From Phaeosaccion multiseriatum (lineage: Eukaryota > Ochrophyta, other classes), in assembly GCA_965112735.1 (NCBI GenBank), contig OZ218950.1:7340488-7404487 (forward strand): 64,000 bases of DNA, read 5' to 3'. A program made the position numbers and the translations under genes. Shown here in pieces: positions 54,211-64,000 of this stretch (position 1 is the first letter of the stretch; each line of letters starts with the position of its first letter). The notes under the pieces were generated by a model. It worked only from the letters and a program-made list of their open reading frames with translations. It was not told where the DNA came from and did not search any database.

Positions 54211-57200
54211 ATGTCTTCGATGCTTCTTAGCTCGGATGCAGTGCGCCAACAAGGGAATGAGGCGTACAGGAGCTCTCAACAGCAGGGCATTACCGCTGTC
54301 ATACGGATAAAGCGTTTGGAGAAAGCGCTGGGCCGATACAAAGAGGCTGCCAAGAGGTGTGCTAAGTTCAGATAACGTCTTATTATCCTGAACCTCTAGT
54401 ATTGCGCAATACTAGAGGTTCAGGATAATAAGACGTTATCTGAACTTAGCACAAAAATATTTCCGAGGTTGGGGGTTCAGATCCCTTGTGTGACCAGAAA
54501 GTTAGTCGTCCCGAGGGGAGGATAAGTCGTTAGTCGTCCCGAGGGGAGGATAACGGACATGACCCCGCAACCCGGGGAAATATTTTTGTGCTAAGTTCAG
54601 ATAACGTCTTATTATCCTGAACCTCTAGTATTGCGGCAACACGCGATCTAAGGCGCAGAAGGTAAGACCCGTTACCACGGAGCTAAGCGTGAGTCTAGTC
54701 CATGGCTCACCCCAGTGCGCTGCTGCTATTGCTGCCCCCTGCCCCATCAATATCCTCAGAACCAGGCCGTCGCTGGCAGAGACTATTGCGAGGTGGGTGC
54801 AAGCAAGCAAGGAAGGACGAATGTCCACTCTCACCCTATATATCGAGGGGGGCGCTTCCCTTCCCTGCACTAAGCTTTTAACTACAACCGACTTGCTACG
54901 CCCCCATGGCTTGTTTTCTAGTTGAGCGACCCCCCCACTCTCTCAGTTGAGCTTGCTTGTAACACCCCCCGGCCGGCCCTCCTCTCTCAGTTCCTCCTCC
55001 AGAAGGGGTGGGGCGGTGAGACGGAGTACGTTCAACTGGTCTTGGCGCTGCACTCGGCCCTCGAGGCCGCCCTAGGCGCGTCGATTGCAGGCTCTCGCTG
55101 CGGGCAGGGCGAGGTGGGTGGCTGGGGTGGGTGGCTGTGTATTGATTGTACCTTGGCAAGCGTGAAAATGCCGTCCGCAGAGACAAGGCTCTCACCTTTC
55201 TCTCTCTCTTCTCTGTGTGCAGACGTGGCTCTCTGTGGTGGAGCTGTGCCTGAGCAAAACCCTGGGCATGTTTGCGGAGCTGGCATTGTTCGAAACGGTG
55301 TGCGATGACGGCTTGGACGGCGGCTTGCCTGACGACGAAGAAGAAGAGGGGGAGAGGAAGGTGAAGACTCGCATGACGTTCGAAAAGCTGGATTTTGTCC
55401 ATTCCGCACTTCAGGAGCTGGGCAAAAAGGAAGACAATGGCGACTTTGGTGTGGGGAGCCTCATCAAGAGTGGCCTGGAGATGGTCATTGCCAAGCTCAC
55501 CTTTCAGTATGCGACGAGGGTTGAGAGCGAGCTGTCTGACTTCGCTACCTCCCTCGGCATGACGAGGGGCGCGGCGATGAACTTCGAAAGGGCCAGTCAG
55601 CTGCTACGTGAGGTACAGAGGGAGGTCGCAAAGGGCGGGGGCACCGGAGCGGAGGCACGGCTCGGGGTCTTTGCCACACGGGCGGGGGTGGAGGTGCAAG
55701 AAGTAATGGAGTCTGCCGCCTTCCAGGAGAGGCGTTGCGAGAGCGTCATCCACAGGAAAGGCGCCGACGATGACCTGAAGAGTCATTTGGCGGGGAACGA
55801 GCACCCGGACTTCGACTACCTTTGGATGCTGGCGGACCGCTACAAGGTGTGTCCAATGACTTGTGTAAAGGGGGGACTTGGTCGAGTGTGAGAAGTAGCG
55901 CCTTTACCCCAACTGATGCCTATCCACTGATTTATCTACTTGTCACACGAGGGATGAGGGGGAAGGTCTTTCCGACGGACTGGAACAGATGTAGAGACGC
56001 CTTCATCCTTTGGTTCATCCTTTCCTGCACCCCCGCCCTTCCCATACGCTTGCGCCTTTTCAGCACGCCATTCTGTTGACTCGCGGGCTCGACGTGGAGA
56101 ACGAAGCGATTGCTGTGTCTCGCCTCGCCTCCCTCTTCAGCGACGTGCTCCGGGTGGATCACTCCGCCCTTCAGTACGCGGCACAGGTGAGGCAGGCTCT
56201 CGTCTGCACACTCCTCCTATGCTATGGTACGATACCTGACGCCTTTTGTCAATACCATACCCTACTCGGCCAGGCGGTGGAGCTTGGTGACTCATTGGCA
56301 CCGATGGACGTGAGCGATACCAAGTGGTACAAGGTCAGTGCATGGGGCGAGTAGGGCGAGCACTGCGAGCGCTCTTGTCGGCTTAAGCGCCGGGGCGAGT
56401 ACTGGGGTAGCCGTGTCTGCATCCCGCGCACCGCGTCCGTTTCTCATCATTTCGTACCTGCCTCTGCACCTCTTTCCTGTGTCTGGCAGGACGCGAAGGC
56501 GATCCACACGGCTTTGTACAAGGCCCCCACGCCCATCGCGAAGGAAGAGATGGCCAAGATCAAGGAGGACCTCAAGGTGTGTGCGTGTGGGCGTGCGTGC
56601 GTGTGTGTGTGGGAGGCCTCAAGCGTGACCTCGTGGGCCGACCTTGCTGTGTCCACGAGCAAGCGCCCAACTCAACCCCTCCCTGGCTGCCTCCACCTCG
56701 CCACATTGCTTCGACCCTCCCTTGCCTTTCTCGCCTCTCCTGCCTGCCTTCAAGGAGGACCTGCTGGAGCTCAAGGAGGCCGCCTCGAACACGGAGCGCA
56801 CCGGAGTCACGCGCATCAGAGACGTCCTCTTCCTGCTCTACGCCAAGCACAGGCCCAAAAACCCCGGACACACCCTCGGCAGCACCAAGGCATCGGACCT
56901 GAAGGTGACCCTGCGGGAGGAAGCCATGGTCCACTACATGGTCCACTACATGGTCCACTACATGGTCCACTACATGGTCCACTACAGCCCCGACAAGCAA
57001 GTGCGCTTCCAGGACCAGGCCGAGCTGTGGACCGAGGACCAGACCTTCAATCATTGGTGGTACCTGTGCGGTGTCATATCGGGGTAAGTGTTCTGTAGAG
57101 TGCGTGTACTGACCTTACTGTACGTGTTAGTGTCTGTAAGTGTACTGTAGAGTGTAGTGACATTAGGGTTAGGTGTCATGTCGGGGTAAGTGTACTGACC

Positions 57201-57310
57201 TTCCGGTGTGGAAAGTGGGCGCCTCTTTGCGATGTCTACCGCTCTTGCTGGCGTGCGTGGTTGGCTGCTGCAGAGACATAGACCGAGTCATCGCCCGTAT
57301 AGACCAATAA
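54211..57310 (+). CDS. TPR-like and J-like domain protein, N-terminus interrupted
   Basis: Clear exons: 54922-55113, 55223-55846, 56064-56186, 56274-56333, 56490-56576, 56755-57083 and a short last exon 57274-57310 ending IARIDQ and TAA. The N-terminal piece 54211-54356 reads VRQQGNEAYRSSQQ and LEKALGRYKEAAKR, like a TPR start, and a small exon 54629-54661 is possible. An inverted-repeat element lies between them and puts a stop in the direct frame; I could not find a phase-perfect junction, so the N-terminus may be broken. The middle is mainly helical with charged segments (TFEKLDFVHSALQELG, LKSHLAGNEHPDFDYLWMLA). Near the end a J-like helix REEAMVHY is followed by SPDKQ, with Ser where a DnaJ HPD motif has His, and then WYLCGVISG. 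I cannot name the family; a co-chaperone-like role is only a guess. Confidence 0.5.
54358..54634. mobile_element. MITE-like inverted-repeat element with extra terminal copy
   Basis: 54406-54634 (229 bp) has 59-bp terminal inverted repeats beginning GCAATACTAGAGG and ending CCTCTAGTATTGC. A further 48-bp copy of the right terminus lies just outside (54358-54405), so that 54358-54453 is a perfect 96-bp palindrome. The interior carries a 25-bp tandem duplication (GTTAGTCGTCCCGAGGGGAG plus GATAA). It encodes nothing. No target-site duplication is obvious. Confidence 0.85.
56926..56985 (+). repeat. In-frame 12-bp repeat encoding (MVHY)5
   Basis: Five perfect copies of ATGGTCCACTAC inside the exon 56755-57083, immediately before the SPDK codons of the J-like segment. 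Confidence 0.95.
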
Positions 57311-58101
57311 GGGCTAATTGGTTTATACGATCTATGACTCCTTACATATCGCTACACTGCCTGCCTGGTCCATCTACCTGTCGATCTATCTCTCTGTCTC
57401 TGCCTCTCTGCCTCAAGGTTGCGCGGTCTTCTTACCATCTCTCCTCCCTGTGGGGCCGGTACCTCCCTCTATTATGAGGAGGAAGGCACCCCCAAGCTGA
57501 GCGCTCCGTTCCGGGCCCAAGAGGGAAGAGATAAGAGTCCAATGCGGACACCAAGTGTATTAATGACTAGGTCTATCCCACCCTAAGACCCTGGACAGCT
57601 CCCTTGTTTAAGGAAGCAATCCAATTGGTCTTTACGGGTTCAGGAGTGCGGAGGGGCCAACCAGGCCCCAAAAGGCCGCGTCCCCACATCATTGACTTAC
57701 TGTCCTGCCTACCTAATAATACGTAATTGAGCCTAACCCAGCTCCACCACAGATCCCCCCTTGCCGAGACACTCTGTGTGGAGGCAACCAGTCATAGGCT
57801 CAATACGTAACACCGACATACTAAATATATGAAAGCAAACAAGTCCTACACACGCAGTCGTTTATATGAAAAGAATACATGTCCAGCCAACCCAAGGCCG
57901 TTTATATGAAAGATAAATATAGCAACCCCAATACCCAAAGAGAACAACCAACACCCCTAGCACGCGCTTGCAGCTACAGTCGTAGAAACCTACTCACCAG
58001 AAGATCCTACTAGTCACCGACACTCATCCTCGTGTGCAGATAAACGCCGCCATGCTAGAGAGGCACCAGCTCACTCGATTCCCGCTCCCGTCACGAGTAA
58101 G
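57311..58101. other. Start of the subtelomeric, repeat-derived zone
   Basis: Lower in GC than the rest. It contains repeated TTTCATATAAACG-type motifs (plus strand CGTTTATATGAAA at about 57859 and 57900), and near 57757-57770 a minus-strand purine run AAGGGGGGA followed by TCTGTGGTGG, which could be a polypurine tract and LTR edge of another retroelement. The facing end was not found, so no element boundary is claimed. Confidence 0.4.
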
Positions 58102-58682
58102 CTAAGTCCACAGTTGTTCACCATCGTACACAGGGTCACAACCCACTACATCAGCTGAGTCCAGAGGCCGAATGGAGATAAGACGCTGATTGATAAACCA
58201 CTTCTGCTCCTCCGTATAACGCCTCCGTCGGGATGGGTAACCACGAACCACCCGCCCCAAATGCTGAAGAGCTTCACGCCCTGTGAGACCATCCTGAAAG
58301 TCGAGCGGGACAAACTCTAGAGAACGATCAGGCTGAACATGCACCACCAAACAAGGCCACGCCCGAGTAGCCCAATCATCCCCCCATACCGAGCCTCGCA
58401 CCAACACCACTACCCCTCGCTGAAACTGTCGTTCGCGTGTCAGTTGTGAAACCGGAGGCAGCGTATGTGGAAGAGGTGTACCTTGACCATCAACAGCTGA
58501 CTCCTCCTGCTCCTGCTGTGGAGCACCACCACGTATTTGCCTCCCAATCCCTTGCTCCGCACGTCGCTGTGCAGCCTATCTCCGAACGCCTGGAGTCCTT
58601 GGAACAGGGCAAGCAAGTACCGCCAGGCCAGCGATACCAACCACCACACATTGAGCTCATACGTATACCTGTGTAGGGCCAT
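58102..58682 (-). pseudogene. Two overlapping short frames of unknown origin
   Basis: Minus-strand frames 58440-58682 (80 codons, ends in a TGA-type break) and 58102-58410 (102 codons, reading VRGSVWGDDWATRAWPCLVV and then YPSRRRRYTEEQKWFINQRL) abut and look like one frame-shifted coding region. I do not recognise the family. The setting among retrotransposon remnants suggests a decayed element gene. Confidence 0.3.
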
Positions 58683-58774
58683 CCTGTTGAAACGCCGTAG
58701 TTCAAAGTTGGCTTGGTTCCTTCAACACATCCCCTCGCTTTGTGCGCGGAAGATAAGGAGTGTAGAAAACGATC

Positions 58775-59516
58775 CTAGGCGACGATGAAGTCACGAAGGT
58801 ATTGAAAGCGTGCGATTGGCACGGCCTTGGAAAAGATGTCGGCGATCAGCTCGTGGGTAGAGGTGTACTCCACAGAGACGTTGCCGCGGGCGACGGTCCT
58901 GAACGAAGTGTCCCTTGACTGCGGTGTGCTTGAGCTTCTTGCGCAGGTTGCCTTCATTGGCAGGAGCGTTGCAGCCGATGTTGTTCCATATATGGTGGTC
59001 CGTTGATGGACTGAGTCGCAGAAGACGGTGAGGTCGCGCTCGATCGGAGAGGACTCGATGGAGCGGGATGGACGTCCGAAGTGGATGCCCAGTGAAGGCA
59101 CTCCTCGCAAGTAGCGAAGGAGGCGCTTGGCGGCCTTGTGCTGCTCCTCAGTAGGAGTGTGCACGTCGCGGAAAGTCAGAGGAGGAGTCATCTCGGTCCT
59201 CTGCGTTGCGCCACTGGCTGTGTCCATTTGAACTGAGCTAGGCATACGCTCGAGCTCCATGGCTTTGGCTCCATGTTGGTGCCTCTGTGGCGAAAGTTGC
59301 TGGGCCTGCTGGGGAGGCTGCTGCCTCGGCTGTTCTTGCGGAGGCTGATGTGGCTGCTGTAGAGCTGGCGTAGGCACTGGTGAACCGTCGGTCATGTTGT
59401 ACTTGACCAGGAGGGCTCCAATGTAGCCTGCTAGGTTCTGATGCTGCGGCTGAAGATGATGCTGCTGCTGCGGCTGTCGCTGTTGCGTTGGAGACCGCAA
59501 ATTGAAACGCAAATGC
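58775..59516 (-). pseudogene. Degenerate Ty1/copia pol remnant (RT end and RNase H)
   Basis: Minus-strand frame with copia landmarks: a YIGALLVKYNMTDGSPVPTPA-like segment (reverse transcriptase C-terminus; given here in part as GALLVKYNMTDGSPVPTP), a Gln/Pro-rich insert, KAAKRLLRYLRGVPSLGIHF, DLTVFCDS and the terminal VEYTSTHELIADIFSKAVP. The RNase H core after the first catalytic Asp is scrambled, as expected for frameshifts. The upstream part of pol is missing because another element's LTR sits at 59517. Confidence 0.75.
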
Positions 59517-59702
59517 TGTTGCGATATCTCCTCTACGATGACAGGGACAAGCTAGAGTAGTGTCAACTCGTGTATTAATAATACCTACTGAGAGATGCAT
59601 TCAAGGAAGTGATGGCCGTGGCCATACATGAATATCGATATCCACATCGATATTGTACGTCGATATAGTGCTCAGTCACAAATGGCGATACTTATCACAA
59701 CA
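59517..59702 (-). mobile_element. 3' LTR of the inserted copia element
   Basis: 186 bp bounded by TGTTG and CAACA on the plus strand (TGTTGCGATATC to TATCACAACA). On the minus strand it follows a purine-rich PPT (AGGAGGG) and lies downstream of the copia pol frame, as a 3' LTR should. It interrupts the older copia remnant. Confidence 0.75.
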
Positions 59703-60916
59703 CCCTCCTATGACTGAATCACTATCTCTCTTGATAGCTGACACTCTACCACAAACACAATGAGGAAACACCTGACTTGTCCTAAAACCCCCCCGAGACA
59801 AAGTCCTGAAAACCTCATACTAAAACTACTGAACTAAAACTAGTCCCCCCCTTTCCTGTCTCCCTTCTTGAGCATCTGCCCCGCCAGACCGCTGTGTACC
59901 TGAGGTGCCAATGCCTTGGTCATGATGTCCCCAAGCTGGTCCTTTGTGCTGATGTACTGAAACCGAACGTGTCCCTTGTCCACGTGGTACTGCAGGAAAT
60001 GATAACGAATGTCGATGTGACGTACGCGCTTGGTGCCCGCGTTGCCATTTGCCATCTGAATGCACCCTTGATTGTCCTCGTGCACAATCGACTCCGTCAT
60101 GTTGGCTCCTGGAAACAGAAACTCCAGAATCCCTCTGTGAAACAGCAACTCCTTCACTGCTTCCGCTGCGGCCATGTACTCACTCTCCATAGAGCACTGT
60201 GCTATGACCTTAAATAGTGTTGCCTTGTGAGCAATCACTCCCCCGCCGAATGTCACGACGTATCCCCCTGAGCTCCTGCGCCTGTCGACGTCATCTGCCC
60301 AGCTCGAGTCTGCGTATGCCTCCAGATGAAGCCCCGCCTCTCGATCAAACTCAATTCCCAAGTCTAAACTACCTCTAAAGTACCCGAAAATGCGCTGCAA
60401 TGCTGCCCAGTGTCGAGGCCCCGGCCTCTTCATAAAACGAGCACACTGCATGATGGCGAAGGATACATCAAGCCTCACCCAGTTGGCAACCCATAGGATT
60501 GACCCTACCGCTGAGCAGTATGGTTTGTCCTGCATGAATTCCTCCTCCTCTGTGGTGCTTGGCTCCATACCCACTGACAAATGTACCCCCTGCTCTGCTG
60601 GTGAGCCGTACACAGGTACCTCCGTCATGTCGAACTTCTCAAGCATCGCTCTAAGATACCCTCCTAGCGAAAGCCTGAGCTGTCCCGCCTCGAATGCGTA
60701 GTCAACTTCAACTCCCAGAAATTTCCCCACATTCGACCCCAAACGCTTCAACTTGAAACGCTCGTCAATCTCCTTGAAAGTGCAGTCAATGAGATTTCCC
60801 TCCCCTGACCCTCCTAGGTCGTCTACATATAGAATGATGAGCCCTATTAGCTCCCCCTCCTCGAACCTGGCGAACAGACACGGATCCACTGGGCACTTTA
60901 CCCACCCCATTGCGAG
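59703..60916 (-). mobile_element. Ty1/copia retrotransposon, 3' part, telomere-truncated
   Basis: The minus-strand frame 59840-60910 (356 codons) has the C-terminal half of a copia reverse transcriptase with LIILYVDD, the linker GSPAEQGVHLSVGMEPS, the AVGSILWVANWVRLDVSFA block, and copia RNase H (EAYADSSWADD, RRSSGGYVVTFGG, SMESEYMAAAEA, HEDNQGCIQMA, VRHIDIRYHF, TKDQLGDIMTKAL). The frame is intact and looks recent. It ends upstream at the telomeric repeat, so gag, protease, integrase, the RT N-terminus and the 5' LTR are absent. A 137-bp non-coding stretch with a polypurine tract separates the stop from the LTR. Confidence 0.88.
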
Positions 60917-61010
60917 TAGGGTTAGGGTTAGGGTTAGGGTTAGGGTTAGGGTTAGGGTTAGGGTTAGGGTTAGGGTTAGGGTTAGGGTTAGGGTTAGGGT
61001 TAGGGTTAGG
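60917..61010 (+). repeat. Telomeric (TTAGGG)n array
   Basis: About 15 units of TTAGGG in the G-rich orientation running left to right, as at a right-hand chromosome end. It directly abuts the truncated retrotransposon. Confidence 0.95.
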
Positions 61011-64000
61011 CCAGGGCCAGGGTTAGGCCAGGCCAGGCCAGGCCAGGCCAGGCCAGGACCAGGCCAGGCCAGGCCAGGGCCAGGCCAGGCCAGGCCAGGC
61101 CAGGGCCAGGGCCAGGGCCAGGCCAGGCCAGGCCAGGCCAGGCCAGGCCAGGCCAGGCCAGGCCAGGCCAGGCCAGGCCAGGCCAGGCCAGGCCAGGCCA
61201 GGCCAGGCCAGGCCAGGCCAGGCCAGGCCAGGCCAGGCCAGGCCAGGCCAGGCCAGGCCAGGCCAGGCCAGGCCAGGCCAGGCCAGGCCAGGCCAGGCCA
61301 GGCCAGGCCAGGCCAGGCCAGGCCAGGCCAGGCCAGGCCAGGCCAGGCCAGGCCAGGCCAGGCCAGGCCAGGCCAGGCCAGGCCAGGCCAGGCCAGGCCA
61401 GGCCAGGCCAGGCCAGGCCAGGCCAGGCCAGGCCAGGCCAGGCCAGGCCAGGCCAGGCCAGGCCAGGCCAGGCCAGGCCAGGCCAGGCCAGGCCAGGCCA
61501 GGCCAGGCCAGGCCAGGCCAGGCCAGGCCAGGCCAGGCCAGGCCAGGCCAGGCCAGGCCAGGCCAGGCCAGGCCAGGCCAGGCCAGGCCAGGCCAGGCCA
61601 GGCCAGGCCAGGCCAGGCCAGGCCAGGCCAGGCCAGGCCAGGCCAGGCCAGGCCAGGCCAGGCCAGGCCAGGCCAGGCCAGGCCAGGCCAGGCCAGGCCA
61701 GGCCAGGCCAGGCCAGGCCAGGCCAGGCCAGGCCAGGCCAGGCCAGGCCAGGCCAGGCCAGGCCAGGCCAGGCCAGGCCAGGCCAGGCCAGGCCAGGCCA
61801 GGCCAGGCCAGGCCAGGCCAGGCCAGGCCAGGCCAGGCCAGGCCAGGCCAGGCCAGGCCAGGCCAGGCCAGGCCAGGCCAGGCCAGGCCAGGCCAGGCCA
61901 GGCCAGGCCAGGCCAGGCCAGGCCAGGCCAGGCCAGGCCAGGCCAGGCCAGGCCAGGCCAGGCCAGGCCAGGCCAGGCCAGGCCAGGCCAGGCCAGGCCA
62001 GGCCAGGCCAGGCCAGGCCAGGCCAGGCCAGGCCAGGCCAGGCCAGGCCAGGCCAGGCCAGGCCAGGCCAGGCCAGGCCAGGCCAGGCCAGGCCAGGCCA
62101 GGCCAGGCCAGGCCAGGCCAGGCCAGGCCAGGCCAGGCCAGGCCAGGCCAGGCCAGGCCAGGCCAGGCCAGGCCAGGCCAGGCCAGGCCAGGCCAGGCCA
62201 GGCCAGGCCAGGCCAGGCCAGGCCAGGCCAGGCCAGGCCAGGCCAGGCCAGGCCAGGCCAGGCCAGGCCAGGCCAGGCCAGGCCAGGCCAGGCCAGGCCA
62301 GGCCAGGCCAGGCCAGGCCAGGCCAGGCCAGGCCAGGCCAGGCCAGGCCAGGCCAGGCCAGGCCAGGCCAGGCCAGGCCAGGCCAGGCCAGGCCAGGCCA
62401 GGCCAGGCCAGGCCAGGCCAGGCCAGGCCAGGCCAGGCCAGGCCAGGCCAGGCCAGGCCAGGCCAGGCCAGGCCAGGCCAGGCCAGGCCAGGCCAGGCCA
62501 GGCCAGGCCAGGCCAGGCCAGGCCAGGCCAGGCCAGGCCAGGCCAGGCCAGGCCAGGCCAGGCCAGGCCAGGCCAGGCCAGGCCAGGCCAGGCCAGGCCA
62601 GGCCAGGCCAGGCCAGGCCAGGCCAGGCCAGGCCAGGCCAGGCCAGGCCAGGCCAGGCCAGGCCAGGCCAGGCCAGGCCAGGCCAGGCCAGGCCAGGCCA
62701 GGCCAGGCCAGGCCAGGCCAGGCCAGGCCAGGCCAGGCCAGGCCAGGCCAGGCCAGGCCAGGCCAGGCCAGGCCAGGCCAGGCCAGGCCAGGCCAGGCCA
62801 GGCCAGGCCAGGCCAGGCCAGGCCAGGCCAGGCCAGGCCAGGCCAGGCCAGGCCAGGCCAGGCCAGGCCAGGCCAGGCCAGGCCAGGCCAGGCCAGGCCA
62901 GGCCAGGCCAGGCCAGGCCAGGCCAGGCCAGGCCAGGCCAGGCCAGGCCAGGCCAGGCCAGGCCAGGCCAGGCCAGGCCAGGCCAGGCCAGGCCAGGCCA
63001 GGCCAGGCCAGGCCAGGCCAGGCCAGGCCAGGCCAGGCCAGGCCAGGCCAGGCCAGGCCAGGCCAGGCCAGGCCAGGCCAGGCCAGGCCAGGCCAGGCCA
63101 GGCCAGGCCAGGCCAGGCCAGGCCAGGCCAGGCCAGGCCAGGCCAGGCCAGGCCAGGCCAGGCCAGGCCAGGCCAGGCCAGGCCAGGCCAGGCCAGGCCA
63201 GGCCAGGCCAGGCCAGGCCAGGCCAGGCCAGGCCAGGCCAGGCCAGGCCAGGCCAGGCCAGGCCAGGCCAGGCCAGGCCAGGCCAGGCCAGGCCAGGCCA
63301 GGCCAGGCCAGGCCAGGCCAGGCCAGGCCAGGCCAGGCCAGGCCAGGCCAGGCCAGGCCAGGCCAGGCCAGGCCAGGCCAGGCCAGGCCAGGCCAGGCCA
63401 GGCCAGGCCAGGCCAGGCCAGGCCAGGCCAGGCCAGGCCAGGCCAGGCCAGGCCAGGCCAGGCCAGGCCAGGCCAGGCCAGGCCAGGCCAGGCCAGGCCA
63501 GGCCAGGCCAGGCCAGGCCAGGCCAGGCCAGGCCAGGCCAGGCCAGGCCAGGCCAGGCCAGGCCAGGCCAGGCCAGGCCAGGCCAGGCCAGGCCAGGCCA
63601 GGCCAGGCCAGGCCAGGCCAGGCCAGGCCAGGCCAGGCCAGGCCAGGCCAGGCCAGGCCAGGCCAGGCCAGGCCAGGCCAGGCCAGGCCAGGCCAGGCCA
63701 GGCCAGGCCAGGCCAGGCCAGGCCAGGCCAGGCCAGGCCAGGCCAGGCCAGGCCAGGCCAGGCCAGGCCAGGCCAGGCCAGGCCAGGCCAGGCCAGGCCA
63801 GGCCAGGCCAGGCCAGGCCAGGCCAGGCCAGGCCAGGCCAGGCCAGGCCAGGCCAGGCCAGGCCAGGCCAGGCCAGGCCAGGCCAGGCCAGGCCAGGCCA
63901 GGCCAGGCCAGGCCAGGCCAGGCCAGGCCAGGCCAGGCCAGGCCAGGCCAGGCCAGGGCCAGGCCAGGCCAGGCCAGGCCAGGCCAGGCCAGGCCAGGCC
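61011..64000 (+). repeat. (GGCCA)n pentamer array to the window edge
   Basis: Nearly 3 kb of perfect GGCCA pentamers, with a mixed junction at 61011-61125 where GGGCCA hexamers and one last GGGTTAGG unit occur, and one more GGGCCA at about 63955. The array continues beyond the window. Confidence 0.95.

Noticed and set aside
57404-57540. Alternative last exon of the TPR/J-like gene starting after CTGCCTCAAG
   Set aside because: It would join in frame, but runs on into the repeat-derived zone; the short exon 57274-57310 gives a compact end with a stronger acceptor. Transcripts could reverse this choice.

Overview
This window comes from a nuclear genome of a GC-rich, intron-rich protist, most likely a stramenopile (heterokont) alga. 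The repeat family of WRKY19-like C-x4-C zinc-finger units, the pentatricopeptide (PPR) proteins, the eukaryotic trafficking genes (AP-2 alpha, ArfGAP) and the TTAGGG telomeric repeat fit that. The exact lineage is an inference. Introns have strong pyrimidine tracts, NAG acceptors and GTRNGN donors, and many are filled with microsatellites or minisatellites. All exon structures below were assembled by hand from reading-frame continuity, splice consensus and family conservation, with no transcript evidence.

Layout, left to right: 3' end of an unknown gene (1-428); an OTUD6-type deubiquitinase (minus) head-to-head with a type II membrane sulfotransferase (plus); a long intronless PPR-SMR protein (minus) head-to-head with the 21-exon AP-2 alpha adaptin gene (plus); a 13-exon alpha-2-macroglobulin-family protein (minus) head-to-head with an intronless PPR protein (plus); an ATP23-type metalloprotease (minus) head-to-head with the first of two tandem zinc-finger-repeat genes (plus); an unknown multipass membrane protein (minus); two tandem UPF0126-family membrane proteins (plus); an 11-exon ArfGAP protein with three PDZ domains (minus) head-to-head with a gene carrying TPR-like and J-like segments (plus). 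Gene order is strikingly alternating, with short shared promoters (about 370-1200 bp) and short convergent ends.

From about 57.3 kb the window becomes a subtelomere: a degenerate Ty1/copia pol remnant is interrupted by a second, better preserved copia element whose 3' LTR and polypurine tract are visible and whose reverse transcriptase is cut off by a TTAGGG array at 60917. The array reads toward the right, as at a right chromosome end. It is followed by about 3 kb of the pentamer GGCCA to the window edge, which may be a real satellite or a mis-called telomere.

The most unusual items are the ArfGAP-PDZ fusion, the UPF0126 pair with intron loss and a nearly identical 3' block, a protist alpha-2-macroglobulin with an intact thioester motif, the partly decayed zinc-finger array duplication, a 229-bp inverted-repeat element with a 96-bp perfect palindrome in the N-terminal part of the TPR-like gene, and the telomere-capped retrotransposon.
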